From NCBI RefSeq assembly GCF_000512585.2, contig NC_089242.1:558001-622000 (forward strand): a DNA stretch of 64,000 nucleotides. Reading direction: 5' to 3'. The position numbers were made by a program, and so were the translations under genes. The DNA is from Kwoniella bestiolae CBS 10118 (Eukaryota; Basidiomycota; Tremellomycetes; Tremellales; Cryptococcaceae). Under the pieces are notes generated by a model, which saw only the letters and a program-made list of their open reading frames with translations, made no database searches and was not told the DNA's origin. Every line of letters starts with the position of its first letter. The first letter of the stretch is position 1. Positions 31,446 to 44,306 of this stretch are shown one piece after another.

Positions 31446-34161
31446 ATGTATGCCGGTGCTCATCAACGGACGAGCTCGAATCCGCGTTCTTATGGAGCGC
31501 CGGACACCACCTCACTGAGTGGACGAAGGGACGATCCCTCCACTCAGCAAATGTACGGTAACGACACTGGTTACAGCGCTTACCAACATGCTGGCTATGG
31601 CGGGGTGAGCAATGTTGGGGGCTATGGCGGGTATAGCAGTGGTATGAAGTGAGTTGAGATCACTGGATTAACAACCTTTTCGCTGACATCAACGTTGCAG
31701 CATCGGGGGATACGCTGCGGCATCGTCCTCTCCATCCGCTCCCTCTGGATCTCGTCGGACGTCAGGACCAAAGATGTCCACGCCACCACAAGCGTCAACT
31801 TCAGCTGCCGACCCTTCCCCATCTTCTCGATACTACTCGCAGCAGCAAACCGCAGATGCGTCGGGTCATCACCAATCACCATACCAGCCCTCCTCTGCCC
31901 CTCCTCAGGTATCAAGTCATCACCATTCCAGCATGAGTGGTCAACCTCAGACAGCCCACCCCTATGCCAATTCGTATCAACATTATTACGAGCAACAGGG
32001 TCAGCATCCACAGTCTTCAGGACAATGGGCCAGCTATCCGTCTGGCTCGTACGCCTCTGCCGCTCCTCGAGGCAATGCAAACACTACCCCAACATTGCCC
32101 TCGAGTGCAAGTGTGGGCGAACCCCATCACCGTTCATCTGCCCCTTCTTACGACTACCCTGCTACGACGTCTGCATACCAGTCATGGCCTACTCATGAGC
32201 AACCGCGAAGCAGCTCTGGCCAACAGCAACAGCAACAACAACAACAGCAAAATTGGCAGCAGCAACCTACATCTTCTCGACAATCTCAGCCGAATCTTTC
32301 CACACCTCTACAGCAAGGCGCCTGGCAAGGCTATGGTGGGCATCCTTCAATGCCTGCCCATCATATGCCTTCTGGTCAATACGGATGGCAACCACAGTGG
32401 AATGGTCAACAATACGTGTATCCTCCCGCTCCTGCTCATACCCAGAATGCCCAACCTATGCCGTCGTCAACCGCCGCAGCCGCGCCTTTGTATCCCAACG
32501 GTAAGAAACCAAAGAAGGAGAAGAAAGACAAACCACCCAAGCCCGAGAAACCTGAAAAGGCACCCAAACTTCCTAAACCTCCCAAGCGATCCAAGGAAGA
32601 TTTAGTTGGAGATTACCAAGGACTCGGTAAACGACCCATCGAGTCAAGTACTGAAGAAGAAGTCGAGGGTAAAAAAGATGGGAGGAAGAAAAAGGGTAAA
32701 AAGGAGGCGGAAAAGGAAAAAGAAAAACCTCCCAGAGCTCACCCCAAATCCCACCTACATCCGCCTCGACAAGCTCAATCTGCTTGGCAATTGTTCTTCA
32801 CCGATGAACTCAACAAAGCCAAAGCCGCTGCCGCCACCCAAGACAACTCACCTGGTGGAACACCTCATCACGCCAAACTGAACGTCGCTCAGATAGCCAA
32901 AGATGCAGGTGTAGCTTATGCTTCGCTTGGGGAAGAACAGAAAAAGTATTACGCTCAGAGGGTACAAGAGAGTAAAGAGCAGTATACCAAAGAACTCGCC
33001 GCTTGGCAAGCTACTCTCACACCTGAAGACATCAAAGCTGAAAATGCTTTCCGAGCGCAACAGCGAAAGGAAGGTAAATCGAGGAAAGGTAATCTCAAAG
33101 ATCCCAACGCTCCTAAAAAGCCTCTCTCGGCCTACTTTTTGTTCCTCAAAGGTATCAGAGAGAACGATGATATCAGAGCAAGAGTCTGGGGTGAAGAGTC
33201 TGAGACCACCAAGCAGAGTGTGCTGGCCGCTGAAAAGTGGAGGAGTCTGAGTGATGACGAGAAAAAGGTGAGCATATGTTCCATTCTACTCCCTGTATGC
33301 AAGCTAATCTGATGATTCCTCAAGCCGTACCTCCAACAAGCCGAACACGACAAGCAAGAGTACGAGGCTGCCCGTAAAGTCTACGAGGAGGAAGCTGCCG
33401 CACGAGCTCGCGGTGAAGACGTACCCCTTCGACCCCCTGTCATACCAGAGTCTTCAACTCACCCAGCTCCAGCACCCATATCACTTCTGCAAGGCGACAA
33501 TAAAGCATATCCATCTGGGGAACATGGCTCATCCGATCCCATCAAACCATCGTCTCCAGCTGGTGAACATCCGCCATCGTCCGAGCCCAATTTCGCGGGG
33601 TTTGAGAACCCTGATCACAACGATTCGAATGAAAACACTCCCGCTCAAAACCCTTCGGGCGACTTTGAGATGGACGAGTTCAAAGGATTCACCGATCCGC
33701 TTCAGGATATGGATCTAACGGGTCTGGAAGGGATCACGGCTGGAGGAGATGCAAGCGAACCTCAATGGGATGAATTGCAAAAGCTGATGGGTACCACGGA
33801 CGACGGGTATGATGATAAACCTGCCAAGGATGGGATCACGGAAAGTCAAGATATCTCGGTTGCCCCTACAGTTGCGGAAGCTCAATCTCAGGATACGCAA
33901 CGATTCGGGGATATCAAGTCGGATGGTCGTGTTCAGGATCTCGCTACTCAGGCTGAAGGAGTGTCGGTAGTTCCTCAAACATTGCCTCTAGTGAAAGAAG
34001 AGGGATCGGGCGTACCTACGGAAGAAATTAACGAGCTTCCTCCTGCCGGTGTACCTGTCGCGGATGATGTGGGTGTTTCTACCGAAGTGCCTAGGATTAG
34101 TGGAGATGTACAGCCTGCTGCAGAGGGATTGTCAGCTGGTCCGGCGGTAGATGGGGTGTAG
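31446..34161 (+). CDS. Double HMG-box chromatin protein with Gln-rich N-terminus
   Basis: Three exons (31446-31648, 31701-33267, 33325-34161) give 868 residues. The first ~400 residues are Tyr/Gly/Gln/Ser/Pro-rich with a glutamine run near residue 240 (SSGQQQQQQQQQQN). A Lys/Pro-rich basic segment (about 345-415) precedes two HMG-type domains. Domain one spans about 420-500 (QSAWQLFFTDELNK, KDAGVAYASLGEEQKKYYA). Domain two spans about 533-610 (PNAPKKPLSAYFLFLKGIRE, WRSLSDDEKKPYLQQAE). The C-terminal 250 residues are acidic and Pro/Ser-rich. This layout fits a nuclear DNA-bending or transcription-regulating protein. The ATG at 31446 was chosen because the open frame upstream of it is low-complexity leader with no conserved content. 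Confidence 0.85.
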
Positions 34162-35202
34162 AGTGTTGCGGACATCTGAATCTTGGAGTTGGACTATCTA
34201 TAATATATCTGTTTCTTGTTTCTTGTTTCTTGTTTCTTTTCCTCGTTTCATCTTATTACAAGAGGTGTTGTGCTGGTGTTAAGAGTATTATAATTTATTC
34301 GATTTCTTTTTTTTCTGTCTTCGGGTTTTGGTTTTTCCATTGTTATCAGTATACGTGTTCAAGTAAATAAGGGATTGACAGGATAGGATATAAAAGGTAG
34401 AAAGGAAGATTGGTAGAATTAGTAAATTAACATATTATCAAGTATAGTATCATGAATATGAATAAACGGGAAAATCTTTTTGACAACATTTTCGATCTGA
34501 GCGAATGACATCGACGCACAGTGATTCTTTTCCTGCTTCACTGTCAGACCGCCCAGTGCTTGACTCACGCATCACAACGGTACTTGAAATGATCATCCAC
34601 GCCACAGATGAGTCACCTATACTCTTAGCAGGTAACTACTTCACCCATCCAAATCATTAAACCAACTCGGGGTACTTTCGGTCGGACCGCATGATCCGAC
34701 ATACCGGGATTTTGGTACTCAGAGCGCGTACCTCCCAATCGGCAGATCGGCAAAAAAGTTTATTCCCTCTTCGGATATGACCGTACGTGTTGTTTTTAGC
34801 TGGTGCTAGAGCTCCTCCCCTTTTGAGAGGGGGAGAGGGCGAGAAAATCTTCTTGGCGTATATCCTGGGATCACTGGGGGTCTAGATTCTTAGTGTACTA
34901 AGTTGGGAGCCTCAACGAGAGGACGTGATGTGATGTGATCTTCGGATTATTCGTCCATCGAATTCACGTTTCACCAATTTACATCTACTATACCTTGACT
35001 CAACTCGTCGCATCGCGAATACTTTTCCGTCTCTTCTCCCTCTTACTCGATTCGATCGTACTCGGATCATCCGACTAACTTAATCAAGCTGTATCGGTCG
35101 AAAGTTCATATAGAAGGTAGCACACTTCAATGGACCCCACCAGATCTGAACAATTGATACCTCCATACACAATTCATCCTCATTCACATAACATAACGGA
35201 CA
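34162..35202. other. Intergenic, HMG-box end to MFS promoter
   Basis: About 1 kb. Four tandem copies of TTTCTTG lie at roughly 34211-34237 in the 3' region of the HMG-box gene. The rest is presumed promoter of the downstream transporter. No gene seen. Confidence 0.45.
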
Positions 35203-38073
35203 ATGTCTTCCACCACTCCGAATAACCAAGACGCAAACAAGACTTCCATCAACAATGAACAGCCCTCTTCAATCCAAGGCCAGACACTCGACGTCGAAGA
35301 GCAAGGCAGCAAAGTAGAAAGACCCATGACTGTCACATCTTCCTCAGCCACCCTGTGCGTTATGGGCGATACCAACGACAATGAAGATTCCAATACGAAG
35401 TCACCTGAAGAAGTGACCCCAGACCCCAAGGATACTTCACCTTCTACCTCTCAACCCATCACACAACGCAAGAGAAGCTCCACCACCTCCCACCCGCACC
35501 ACACCCACCCCTCAAGCCGACACCGTAGTCATACCCTCACCCAACCTTCAAATCAACCCTCCAGAAAGTTCTCCCTCCGTCGTTCCAACACCATCGACGA
35601 TGGTCCTGCACCGCCCATCCCTGCGCCGGGAGATGTTATCGCCGTGCTTGATCCAGCGTCCGTAGGGGGTGGTGGACCACTGAAACGAATTGAAACAGCC
35701 AGAAGCGAGCGGTACGAGCAGGAACAAAAAGAACGTGCAGAAAGGGAAGCCATGGGTCTACCACCAGATGGGACCGGTATACTGAAGAAATTCAGATCGT
35801 TCTCTACCAACTCTTCTAGACGACGACCCACCTTCTCTACGCCGCTTCCTGCACATACGTTCGCTGATGACGAGGACGAAGAGGAAGAAGAGCGCGAGGG
35901 ACGGTCGAGGTATAGACTACGGAAACATCATCCGACACTTTCGCCTGCTCATTCTAGGAATACCTCTGTCGCCCCTACGGCTACACCGGGAGCGACGAGC
36001 GATGATAGTAAAGAAGGGTATTTCCCTTCTGCGTCGTCATCCGGTCGAAGTCCCAGTGAGAAAGATCTGGAGAGACAGTCCAGATTGAGGGAGTTCGAGG
36101 AGCATGTCTACCCTGATGGTGGGTATGGGTGGGTGGTATTGGTCAGTTGTGTAATTCTGGCGGGATGTTGTATGGGGTGAGTATCGTCGTTTTCGTCTGA
36201 TCTGATTTACAGAACAGACTAACAATATATCTGTCTGAACAGCTGGAACATGAATTACGGTGTCTTCCAGGAAGTGAGTCCAATTCTATCTCTGATGGGT
36301 TCCAGGCTGACGCATATTCTGGTCATTGCAGTATTACTCCACAAACATCTTTCCTGGGCAGAAGACTGCATTGCTAATCCTTCCAGGATGTTTTAATGGT
36401 TTCGTGAGTGTCTTGAATCTTCAAGACAACATTGATGAATGTTATGGTGTCGCCGACTGAATCGCCTGTACTGGTAGTTTATGAGCACATCTGCGTTCTT
36501 GGCGGGTAGAATGGGCGATCGATATGGATTCAAGGTGAGGTATAGTCCATTTTTCGGTTTATCGAGGCGGCAAGCGCGTCGGCTGATATCTGAAACAGCG
36601 AGTACTGTACGCATCAGCGGGTCTATTCTGGTTGGGTCTCTTCCTTGCTTCGTGGTCTACTAAATTGTGGCAGCTTACCCTGACCCAGGTGAGTATCGCC
36701 TACTGGTAATCGTCGTACAAGAGGCGAAGGAGTGAAGCAGAATACTGACCACCGTACATCCGCAGGGAGTGATAGCTGGGTTCGGACAAGGATTAGCGAT
36801 GCCATTGTTCATGTCGTTACCTTCACAATGGTTCTACAAGAAAAGAGGTCTGGCGAGTGGAATAGCTATTGGTGGAGCCGGTCTTGGTGAGTAGATTGAC
36901 GACGTCTCAGTACTGCATACTTATGTTCATACCAGGTGGCGGTACAATCACTCTCGTTGCGAGACAGCTGTTGACTACCGTAGGATATAAGAAGACTCTT
37001 CTGTGAGTCACAGACAAAACAGCAATGTGATCGCTTCGCTGAGCCATTAATCTACATTTTAAGGATACTCTCCTTTATCGAACTCTTCTTCATGCTCTTG
37101 GCTATCAACTTCCTCCGCATCCGACCCACATCACCTGAAGCGAGAAGTGGTAAAAGCGCTCCATGGGTTGATGGTGATGTCATCAGGACCAGTGCGTTCT
37201 GGAGCATCATGATAGGTACCGTTGTTGGGACTATTGGTTATGGGTGCGTCTCGAGTATCAGCAGTCATGTTCATACACCTCAACTGGACTAATCGAATCG
37301 ATCTTCGTCTTACAGAATGCCTTTTTCTTTCCTCGCTCAATACGTCAGAGCCAACTTTACAATCACTGATCCAATCCTTCTAGCTCTGTGAGTCGGCTCA
37401 GATTCATACTGTATTCACCCTGTCCACTTGTCTGATACGTATTTCGTTCGATCTGTAGCCCTACGACCTTGCTCGCGTACATGGTCTGCGTAGGTCGAGC
37501 ATTAGTGGGCTTCGTAGCCGATCGGATCGGACCTCTCAACACGTATATCTTGGTGTTTTTCCTCTCGGGCGTGATACAGTTATGCCTCTGGTTGACTGCC
37601 AAGTCCTTCGGCGCGACACTCGCATTTGCCATCATGTTTGGTCTGATCGCTCCGGGATTCCAAGGGATCTTACCGCAGATCATCGTTCAGCTCTTTGGGC
37701 CTGCTAATTTGGCGACCAACGTTGGGTTGATCTTACTTTCTGGAGCGTGAGTCAGATCTCTCACATCGACAATTATAGGCTGCCCTTTATGCATGAGCCT
37801 TGAGGTGTCTTTATCGGTCCTAACGTTCTGCTGTTCTAGACCCGGTAATTTGATCAATGGACCTATCGGAGGAGGACTGTACGATACGACTGGTAGAACC
37901 ACTTTCAAGTATACCATCATCTTTGGAGGTGGGATGCAGATCCTCGGTGGGATTCTGGCCTGTTACGGTGAGTCTTCGTAACAAACGGCGGTACAATCCC
38001 GATGCAAACTCACAATCGATCATTTCGTATAGCGAGATACAAAACCAGTAGAAAGTTCATCGTTAAGGTCTGA
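35203..38073 (+). CDS. Monocarboxylate-type MFS transporter (MCH family) with long N-terminal tail
   Basis: Twelve exons (35203-36176, 36243-36273, 36332-36403, 36478-36534, 36599-36688, 36766-36886, 36936-37002, 37064-37243, 37316-37387, 37459-37746, 37840-37967, 38033-38073) give 706 residues. Residues 1-300 form a hydrophilic Ser/Thr/His/Arg-rich cytoplasmic tail. The transporter core opens with the family signature YPDGGYGWVVLVSC, followed by MNYGVFQEYY, AGRMGDRYGFKRVLYASAGL and WFYKKRGLASGIAIGGAG. About twelve membrane segments are visible. The opening DGGYGW motif is diagnostic of the MCT/SLC16-like group, which includes yeast Mch1-5. Whether the substrate is a monocarboxylate, riboflavin or another compound cannot be read from sequence. 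The unusually long tail suggests phospho-regulation or regulated endocytosis. Confidence 0.92.
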
Positions 38074-38108
38074 GCATCCCGCCCTTTGTTCAGTGGACTG
38101 CACCTCAA

Positions 38109-38653
38109 ATGGAAGACCTCTTGTTGGAGAAACTTGCTCCTGGACATTATTGTGGCCATATGTATGTATATTCTCACACTAATAATGAATGCATTGATGC
38201 ATATGCAGAAACTACCTGATGCACTGCTGAGGCGGAGTCGGGCACAAACCAGTCACTGGTCAATAATCTTATATATTGTGATGACTTTCGGGCGTTCAAT
38301 ACCCACGACTTTATCAACTACAGTCCTACGGACACCTACACGGACACGCTATATCTGAATTCCTACGGGAAACCAGCAGGAACGAATTCTGAATGGTGGA
38401 AGAAGAAGGCCAAGAGGAGAGACAAGGTGAGCCTTCTAGGTTCTTTTCGGGACTACTGTTTCACTACGTCGTCACCTGCGAATAACGCGGTCATTTCATC
38501 GTTACTACGGTGGCATACGGAATTAAATCTGCTGACCAATGGATGATTTGATTCCCCACACATCCCTAGTGGGAGGTCGAGATGCTACCTGTCGATCCAA
38601 TGAGAATCCAATCCGCATCACAATCAACTCGCCAGATGTGCCCAACGACGTGA
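38109..38653 (+). CDS. Doubtful small gene or gene remnant, 111 residues
   Basis: A possible three-exon gene (38109-38165, 38232-38426, 38570-38653) starts 35 bases after the transporter stop. It would read MEDLLLEKLAPGHYCGHMY, then AESGTNQSLVNNLIYCDDF and continue to SEWWKKKAKRRDK, joining WEVEMLPVDPM across a clean GTGAGC/CCCTAG intron with a CTGAC branch site. The second intron is convincing. The first is weaker, with a GTATAT donor and a CTGAG acceptor; without it the frame meets a TGA at about 38218. Protein-like reading also extends upstream into the transporter's last exon in a different frame. It may be a real small gene, a 3' fragment of a duplicated gene or an alternative end of the transporter transcript. 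I do not recognise the family. Confidence 0.3.
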
Positions 38654-38936
38654 GCGCCTTTGGCTCCAAGATGGATCAAGTCAAGTTGAAGGGAGTGGAA
38701 TTTTGATCTGATCTAACGTATAGTACATGTGGATGGCGAGTGGTGATACGCGTGTGATACTAGCTGTAAGGTACTTGTATGAGCGTGGAGATACGAGTTT
38801 CCGCCTACTATACTGTAAATGGTTCGAGCACGCACGCCCGTATGTACCAAAGTGGTTCTAGTGTCTCGAGTGAGCCAAGTCAATTCATCATAGCATCAGT
38901 ACATAGTGATTGCATACATCATCTCCGCACTATCAC

Positions 38937-40377
38937 TTATCCTCCGCCTTTCAACTTGTCAGCCATCTGCTGAGCGTTCATCTGACTCCTCGCCAGAGTA
39001 TTTTGAGCCAGAGCCGTATCAGCAATTTCCCACCCCGGACCAGCTTTCGCATCTTCCGAATCCTTCTTCTGACCTCCCCTATCACCTAAAAAAAGTTTCT
39101 TCATCTTATCGCTCTTACTTTCCTTCTTCTCTCCATCTTCCCCTTCATCCTTCTTTTTTTCGTCTTTGTCCTTCTCTCTCTTTTTACCCTTACCCTTATC
39201 CTGGTCTTTCTTCTTATCTTCCAACCCCACTAACGGCAAATCCCGCCTCTTCAACTCCCTCTTCAACATCTCCTTCTCCCCTTCCCTCTTCTTCTGAAAC
39301 TTTTGCAATTCCTCTTTCCCCTTCTTCTTATAACTCTCCATCTCCTTCTTACCTTCCTCTTTGATTCGTTTGAGAGTTATCTCAGGCTTACCCTTCTCCT
39401 CTTTACGTTTACGCAACTCCCTCTCTACCCAGGTTGACATCCTACTACTACTACCACTACCTCTTTCAGAAGAAGATTGCCGTTTCTCACCGCTTGATTC
39501 TGTATCGTATGCTGAGCCTAGTATTCCACCTACGAGCAAGATCAGGAGGAAGAGAACGAGAGCAATGATCAGTAGGGAAGGGATAAGTCGAGGTTTGGAC
39601 TCTGAATACCATTCGGGGAAGGTGCTGCGAAGGGAGGAAAGGTGTTCGATAGATAGGGTTTGAAAGCCCTTTGGACCTGGGACAGCACGGTGAGGATATC
39701 CTAGGTCAGCTGAACATCCTCAAGGACATATTTGATATCTCATGTGATGATGATATGACGCTGTGGGCAGGTGAATATAACGAGAAATGAGAATGAGGCT
39801 CACTAGGTCTGAGATGCGTCCGCGGAGCATCCACCGCCTGCTGAACAGGAACCTTGACTTTAATCCACCTTCTATACCTCTCATCAAAGACATATTTCCA
39901 CGTCCACCCTACTTTTGTCTGACTTTGCGCTACGATCCCCACACCACCCGTATTAACAGACTGCTTCATACTACTCCCCATACCCACCCCAGTCCACTTT
40001 TGGAAATCCCTCCAATACCTCATATCCCATTCTCCATTCGCCCCATCTTTGATTAATGCCCAAACTGCTCCTCCAGCCTCTGGAGATACCCCCAGACAGA
40101 TCACAATGGTCATAGTGACGGTTACGAAGGCGCCTGTGGTGAATATGTCGGAGGTCGTGAATGGCAGATGGGAAGTATCTGGTGGTCTGGCTCCGAGGGA
40201 GAATAGAAGTAAGGGGATGGAGGGGAGTAAGAGGAGGAGGATGAATGGTCCGGGGAGGAGAGAGGGGGTGGGCGCATATGGTCCCGGTGTTATTGCTGCG
40301 GGTGGGGCGACATTGTATGGTATTTGTGCTTGAGGTGGCGGATAAGCATGATGGGGGTATGCTGGACGAGCCTGCAT
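38937..40377 (-). CDS. Predicted membrane protein with long charged cytoplasmic tail, family unknown
   Basis: Two exons (39804-40377 and 38937-39676) give 437 residues. A Pro/Tyr/Ala-rich start (MQARPAYPHHAYPPPQAQIP) leads to membrane segments around residues 45-60 (FILLLLLPSIPLLLFSLG) and 75-95 (TTGAFVTVTMTIVICLGV). A soluble stretch follows, with WDMRYWRDFQKWTGVGMG and VGWTWKYVFDERYRRWIKVK. A further strong segment lies near 220-240 (LIPSLLIIALVLFLLILLVG). The last ~190 residues are dominated by Lys and Glu and predicted to form charged helix or coiled coil. No family is recognised. The topology suggests an organelle membrane protein with a long, highly charged soluble tail that could be a binding platform. 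Confidence 0.7.
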
Positions 40378-40679
40378 TTTTACGTTTGACGTTGATCAGA
40401 GTGTTTTCACTTCTATCTTACACTCCGAATGGATGTTATCGTCAGCCAGCTTGAGCGGGTAAGATGGTGAGAGACAAGATCAGTAGACAAGGTTGATTTC
40501 GATCGTGAAAAGTATGACCACACAATGGATGGTCAAAAGGGGTCAGTATCAAAGGACACAAATTCGCGTCACACAACGTCGATATATACATTTCTAGGCG
40601 CAGGCTGACCCATGATGCGAAACTCAACAATGATAGATATATACAAGAGATAGATGGAGAGATGTTCAAGTGAACGAGA
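40378..40679. other. Intergenic between two tandem minus-strand genes
   Basis: 302 bases forming the 3' flank of the Swa2-like gene and the promoter of the membrane-protein gene. Nothing further seen. Confidence 0.4.
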
Positions 40680-43600
40680 TCACTTGTTGAATGCTTGCCA
40701 CCTGCATCAATGAGTCCATGTTAGAGTTGGAAAACTTAGCAACGAAAGGTACCACTCACGCCTCGTTCAATGTCCCGAAAGCCCCATTGGCCAACATCCT
40801 TTGTTCGACAGTGGTGTTTTGCGAGTTGAGCTGATCATAAGGGGCAACAAGCCAGAATCAGTTCAGGAATTCCAATCTTCCTGCTGAGTCACAGGGTCAC
40901 AATCAAGGAATACGAGGTATCACAACATAGACTGAAACAAGAGAAAGAAATGAGAGTATTTGGGGCCACCACGTATCGTGCAAAGGTTGGAAGAGAAACT
41001 TTTGACCCACCTTATCAGGATGCAACCTAGCAATAACCTTCATATACCTGATCTTAACCTGTTTCTCACTGATTAACTCGTGCATCCCCACCTTCATACC
41101 ACCAGTCTTCATGATCTCGTCCCACAACACCAAATCAAGCGAAGCGATCAATGCTCGAAGATTAGTTTCCTTCCCATTCTTCCAATTATTCAATTTAGCT
41201 TCTATACTATCTTTCAATGCTAATCTTTGATCATCCTCTAATTCCAGTTGTTTGGCTGCTGCTCGAAGTTCTGAGACGGCAGCTGATCTATTGACGTCTG
41301 CTGGTTTTGCGATGACAGAGTTTGGTGCGACTGCAGGTCTTGGTCTTGGATTGGCTGTTGTAGTGGCCGTATTGCTGTTTGATTTACTGTTAGAATCCCC
41401 CTCAAGCATCTTTCTCGCCCTTCTCGCCCCATCAGCAGCCAGATTCTTGGTACCGCTCGCACCCACGCCCAACACACTTAGATCCATTCCCAGTATCTTC
41501 TCCCAATCTTCCAACGCATTCTTCCATTTCTCCCCCATCTCCCACGCCTGTGCTCTCTTCGACAAGGCTTTGACCAGCCCATCAAACAACTTCACTTCCT
41601 TGGCTATTTCGGGTGGCAGAGGAGCTTCCTTGGTGGGATGATACGTCGGTCCTATCAGATCGATGACCATCGTACAGTCTTCAACAGCAGGTGACGAGTG
41701 GCCCAGCTTCAGTCTCGCCGCAGCTCTGTTGTTATGCAAGGGAATCAAGAACAGATGTCCTTCGGGCAATTGAGAGATGGCGGTAGTGTAGGAAGATTCA
41801 GCTTCGGCGAAGCGTCCCAATTTGAAATGCTCATTGCCCTTTGCCTTGTATGTCGCGGATTTTTCAAGTTGACTCGAGGTTGCGGAGACTAAAGTTCGGG
41901 AAGGTAATGCTCTAGGCGGTGCTGGTGTGGGAGTGGGGGATTTCTTGCGATGTCGAGCGGGAGATACATAACGAGGTGATTCATCTGCGAACAGCAGATC
42001 GGCTCGTTCTTTAGATGATTTATAGTTTGAGGAACTACCGCTGGTTGATGAGGTTGTAATAGCAGGTTGTCGAGAAGATCCAGCACCGTTCGTTTGAGGT
42101 TGTTTGCCCTTCGGTCGTGTTTGAGGAGCATCGTTTTCACCGTCATCATCTCTAAATCCACCTTTCTCTTTCCCACTAGGCTGATCTTTCCAATCATCAT
42201 CATTCCCCTCGATCATCCATCGAGGTCTACCATCCTTGACAGGTTTCCTAGCTTCTCCATTTGTGCCTGCTGCCGCAGCGTTGGCTTCCATGACTTTCCT
42301 CTGTTCTTCATAAGCCTTCATCGCTCGTTCTTTACTACTATTCCAGAAATTGGTAGCTTTGTTGAACATATTCGTACCGATCTCAGAAGCTTGAGCCAAA
42401 ATCTTTTCAGCTTGTTCCTGTGTTGATGCTTCTTTCTCTTTTTCTTCGGCGGAACGAGCTTTCACCGATTCTCTAGATGGACCCTGACGTCGTCTCCTAC
42501 GTCTTTCCCTTTCTTCTTCTTCACGTCGCTGTCGCTCTCGCTCGATGAAATCTTCGTCCGCATCATCTTCCCCGAAATTATCTTGATCGCGTGATCTCGG
42601 TTCTGGCGTTGAGCCTGAATTCTGTCCACCTAGAAGGATCTCCAAAGCAGCTTGGACATCTAATCCTGTTGTTGTCTTTGCGAGTGCTTGGCGAGCTTGT
42701 ATAGGTGAGAAGCCCATTTCTACGATTTGACCCACTATGTGAGGTGGAGGCGAGGATGAACGTGAAGAGGAAGCAGAAGATCTAGACGGTCGTGAAGGAC
42801 CCGGCTGGGTACGTGAAATGAAGCGTCAGCTAATTGATATTAGGAGGTGATTGGATAGCTCACCTCAGCCTTCGGCGGTCTAGCCGTCACAGGTTTACCT
42901 AGGTCACCCAAAATATCAAAATCATCATCATCATCCAGCGTATGACTAATCCCATTGGCACCGTTGGTCTGCGGCTGTGACTGTGGCTGTGACATGGAGG
43001 CGGACAATGCGTCAAAGTCGAATGGGTCGACAGGGGGAGCGGGACTCAATTTACTCTTATTCTGAGCTTGAGAAGGTTTTGAGGTGCTGCCAGAAAGGAT
43101 GATATCCGAATCATGGTGGTTGTCCCAGAACGTGCCAGCTGAGGAAGAGGGCTTTGAGGGTCCAGAGGATGATGCAGGGGATAGGATATCATTTGGAGCA
43201 AGTGGTAATAGGCTTTTAGCTCTTGTGGCAGAGTTGGTGGTAGGCGTAGGTTTAAGGAAATCATCAAAGTCATGCTCTTGCTGTACTACTGGTTTCGTAG
43301 GTGGTTTGACTACATTGGCAGAAGCAGACGAGCCCAGATTATCCCAGAAATGACCCTCCGCTTCAAACCTCTTACGCTCCTCCTCATCTTTACGTTTCTT
43401 CTCATCCTCCATTGCTTTCTGTCTTTCAGCCATGCTCATATTCTTATTGGCCGCATTGCTGGACGATGATGGCATAGCAAGGAGAGACGAAAACGCGTCT
43501 AATCCGCCCGTACCCAATTGAGGGGATGATGATTGAATGGGTGTTCCACTCCTTGATATTGGTTTAGCATTGTTCGTAGCGCCATTGAGTCGAGGGACAG

Positions 43601-43799
43601 GAGGTTGTGAGGGGGTAGAAGAACGTAAGGGTGTTGAAGAGTAGTAGTTTGGCGTATTTCCTCCTGAGCTGGCTGAGAGGGGTTTGGACAGTGATAAGAA
43701 GTCGAAGGAGGTGCTGGAACTTGCTGTTGCCTGTGGAGTGGAGGATTTCGAGGTGGGCTTGGAAGAGTCTGACCAGCTGAGGTCTACTAGGTCGTCCAT
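40680..43799 (-). CDS. SWA2: Auxilin-like clathrin-uncoating cochaperone (Swa2-type): UBA, TPR and J domains
   Basis: Four exons (42864-43799, 41011-42804, 40760-40830, 40680-40701) give 940 residues. Swa2 strips clathrin from vesicles by recruiting Hsp70. The N-terminal 310 residues are Ser/Pro-rich with repeated Asp-Phe and Phe-Trp-Asn/Asp motifs (MDDLVDLSW, GHFWDNLG, GTFWDN, DPFDFDALS, DDDDDFDILGDLG) of the kind that bind clathrin and adaptors. A UBA domain lies at about 336-372 (VEMGFSPIQARQALAKT). TPR repeats lie near 630-740 (YKAKGNEHFKLGRFAEAESS, HNNRAAARLKLGHSSPAVED). The C-terminal J domain has the essential HPD (MKVIARLHPDK, near 908) and ends WQAFNK. The domain order is that of yeast Swa2. 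Splitting this locus into two genes at 42840 would be wrong, since the junction GAG/CCG is in phase. Confidence 0.93.
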
Positions 43800-44306
43800 A
43801 TTGGCGGGTATGAGAGGAGGTCACGGGTACAGCTTTGTGAACATAAGATGATGAGGATAGAGAAGGCAGACGAGTGATGTCTTTGTTGCTGTCAATCGTT
43901 GCTGTGTCATTGTATGGTTTTGAGCTTGGACCCGGTTCACGCGAGGTGGGATAGTAACACTGGCGGTCATCTCCGCCGAGTCACCGGGTAGTGGCTAATC
44001 ACGTGATATCATTCTCCAACCGTAAACACAAAAAAGTCGGATTGCAATTTATGGATGACTCTTGAAGCCTTGTGATTGTGTGGATATTTGCATACCGTAT
44101 AGATATTTACCAGTCAAACAACACACGAGGTAGATCGCTAGCCTGATTCAACCAAGCAAACATACTACGACTTACAGAACGAACCACATCAACTTAGGAC
44201 CGAAACAACGACCCACTCGACCCACCTCGCCACCACGACCTCCCTCACTCGCGCCCTAGGCGCCTTCCCCTCTCTTCTTAAATCTATCATCCCAAAGACA
44301 TTTAAA
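43800..44306. promoter_or_regulatory. Divergent promoter, SWA2 / DUS1, with palindromic E-box
   Basis: 507 bases between divergent start codons. The palindrome TCACGTGA at 43999-44006 is a perfect bHLH (Cbf1/USF-type) site, placed near the middle of the region. Function is inferred from the motif only. Confidence 0.5.

Noticed and set aside
40903..43799. Two separate minus-strand genes, one UBA/TPR and one DF-motif protein
   Set aside because: A 59-base intron joins them in phase and the domain order equals Swa2, so they are one gene.
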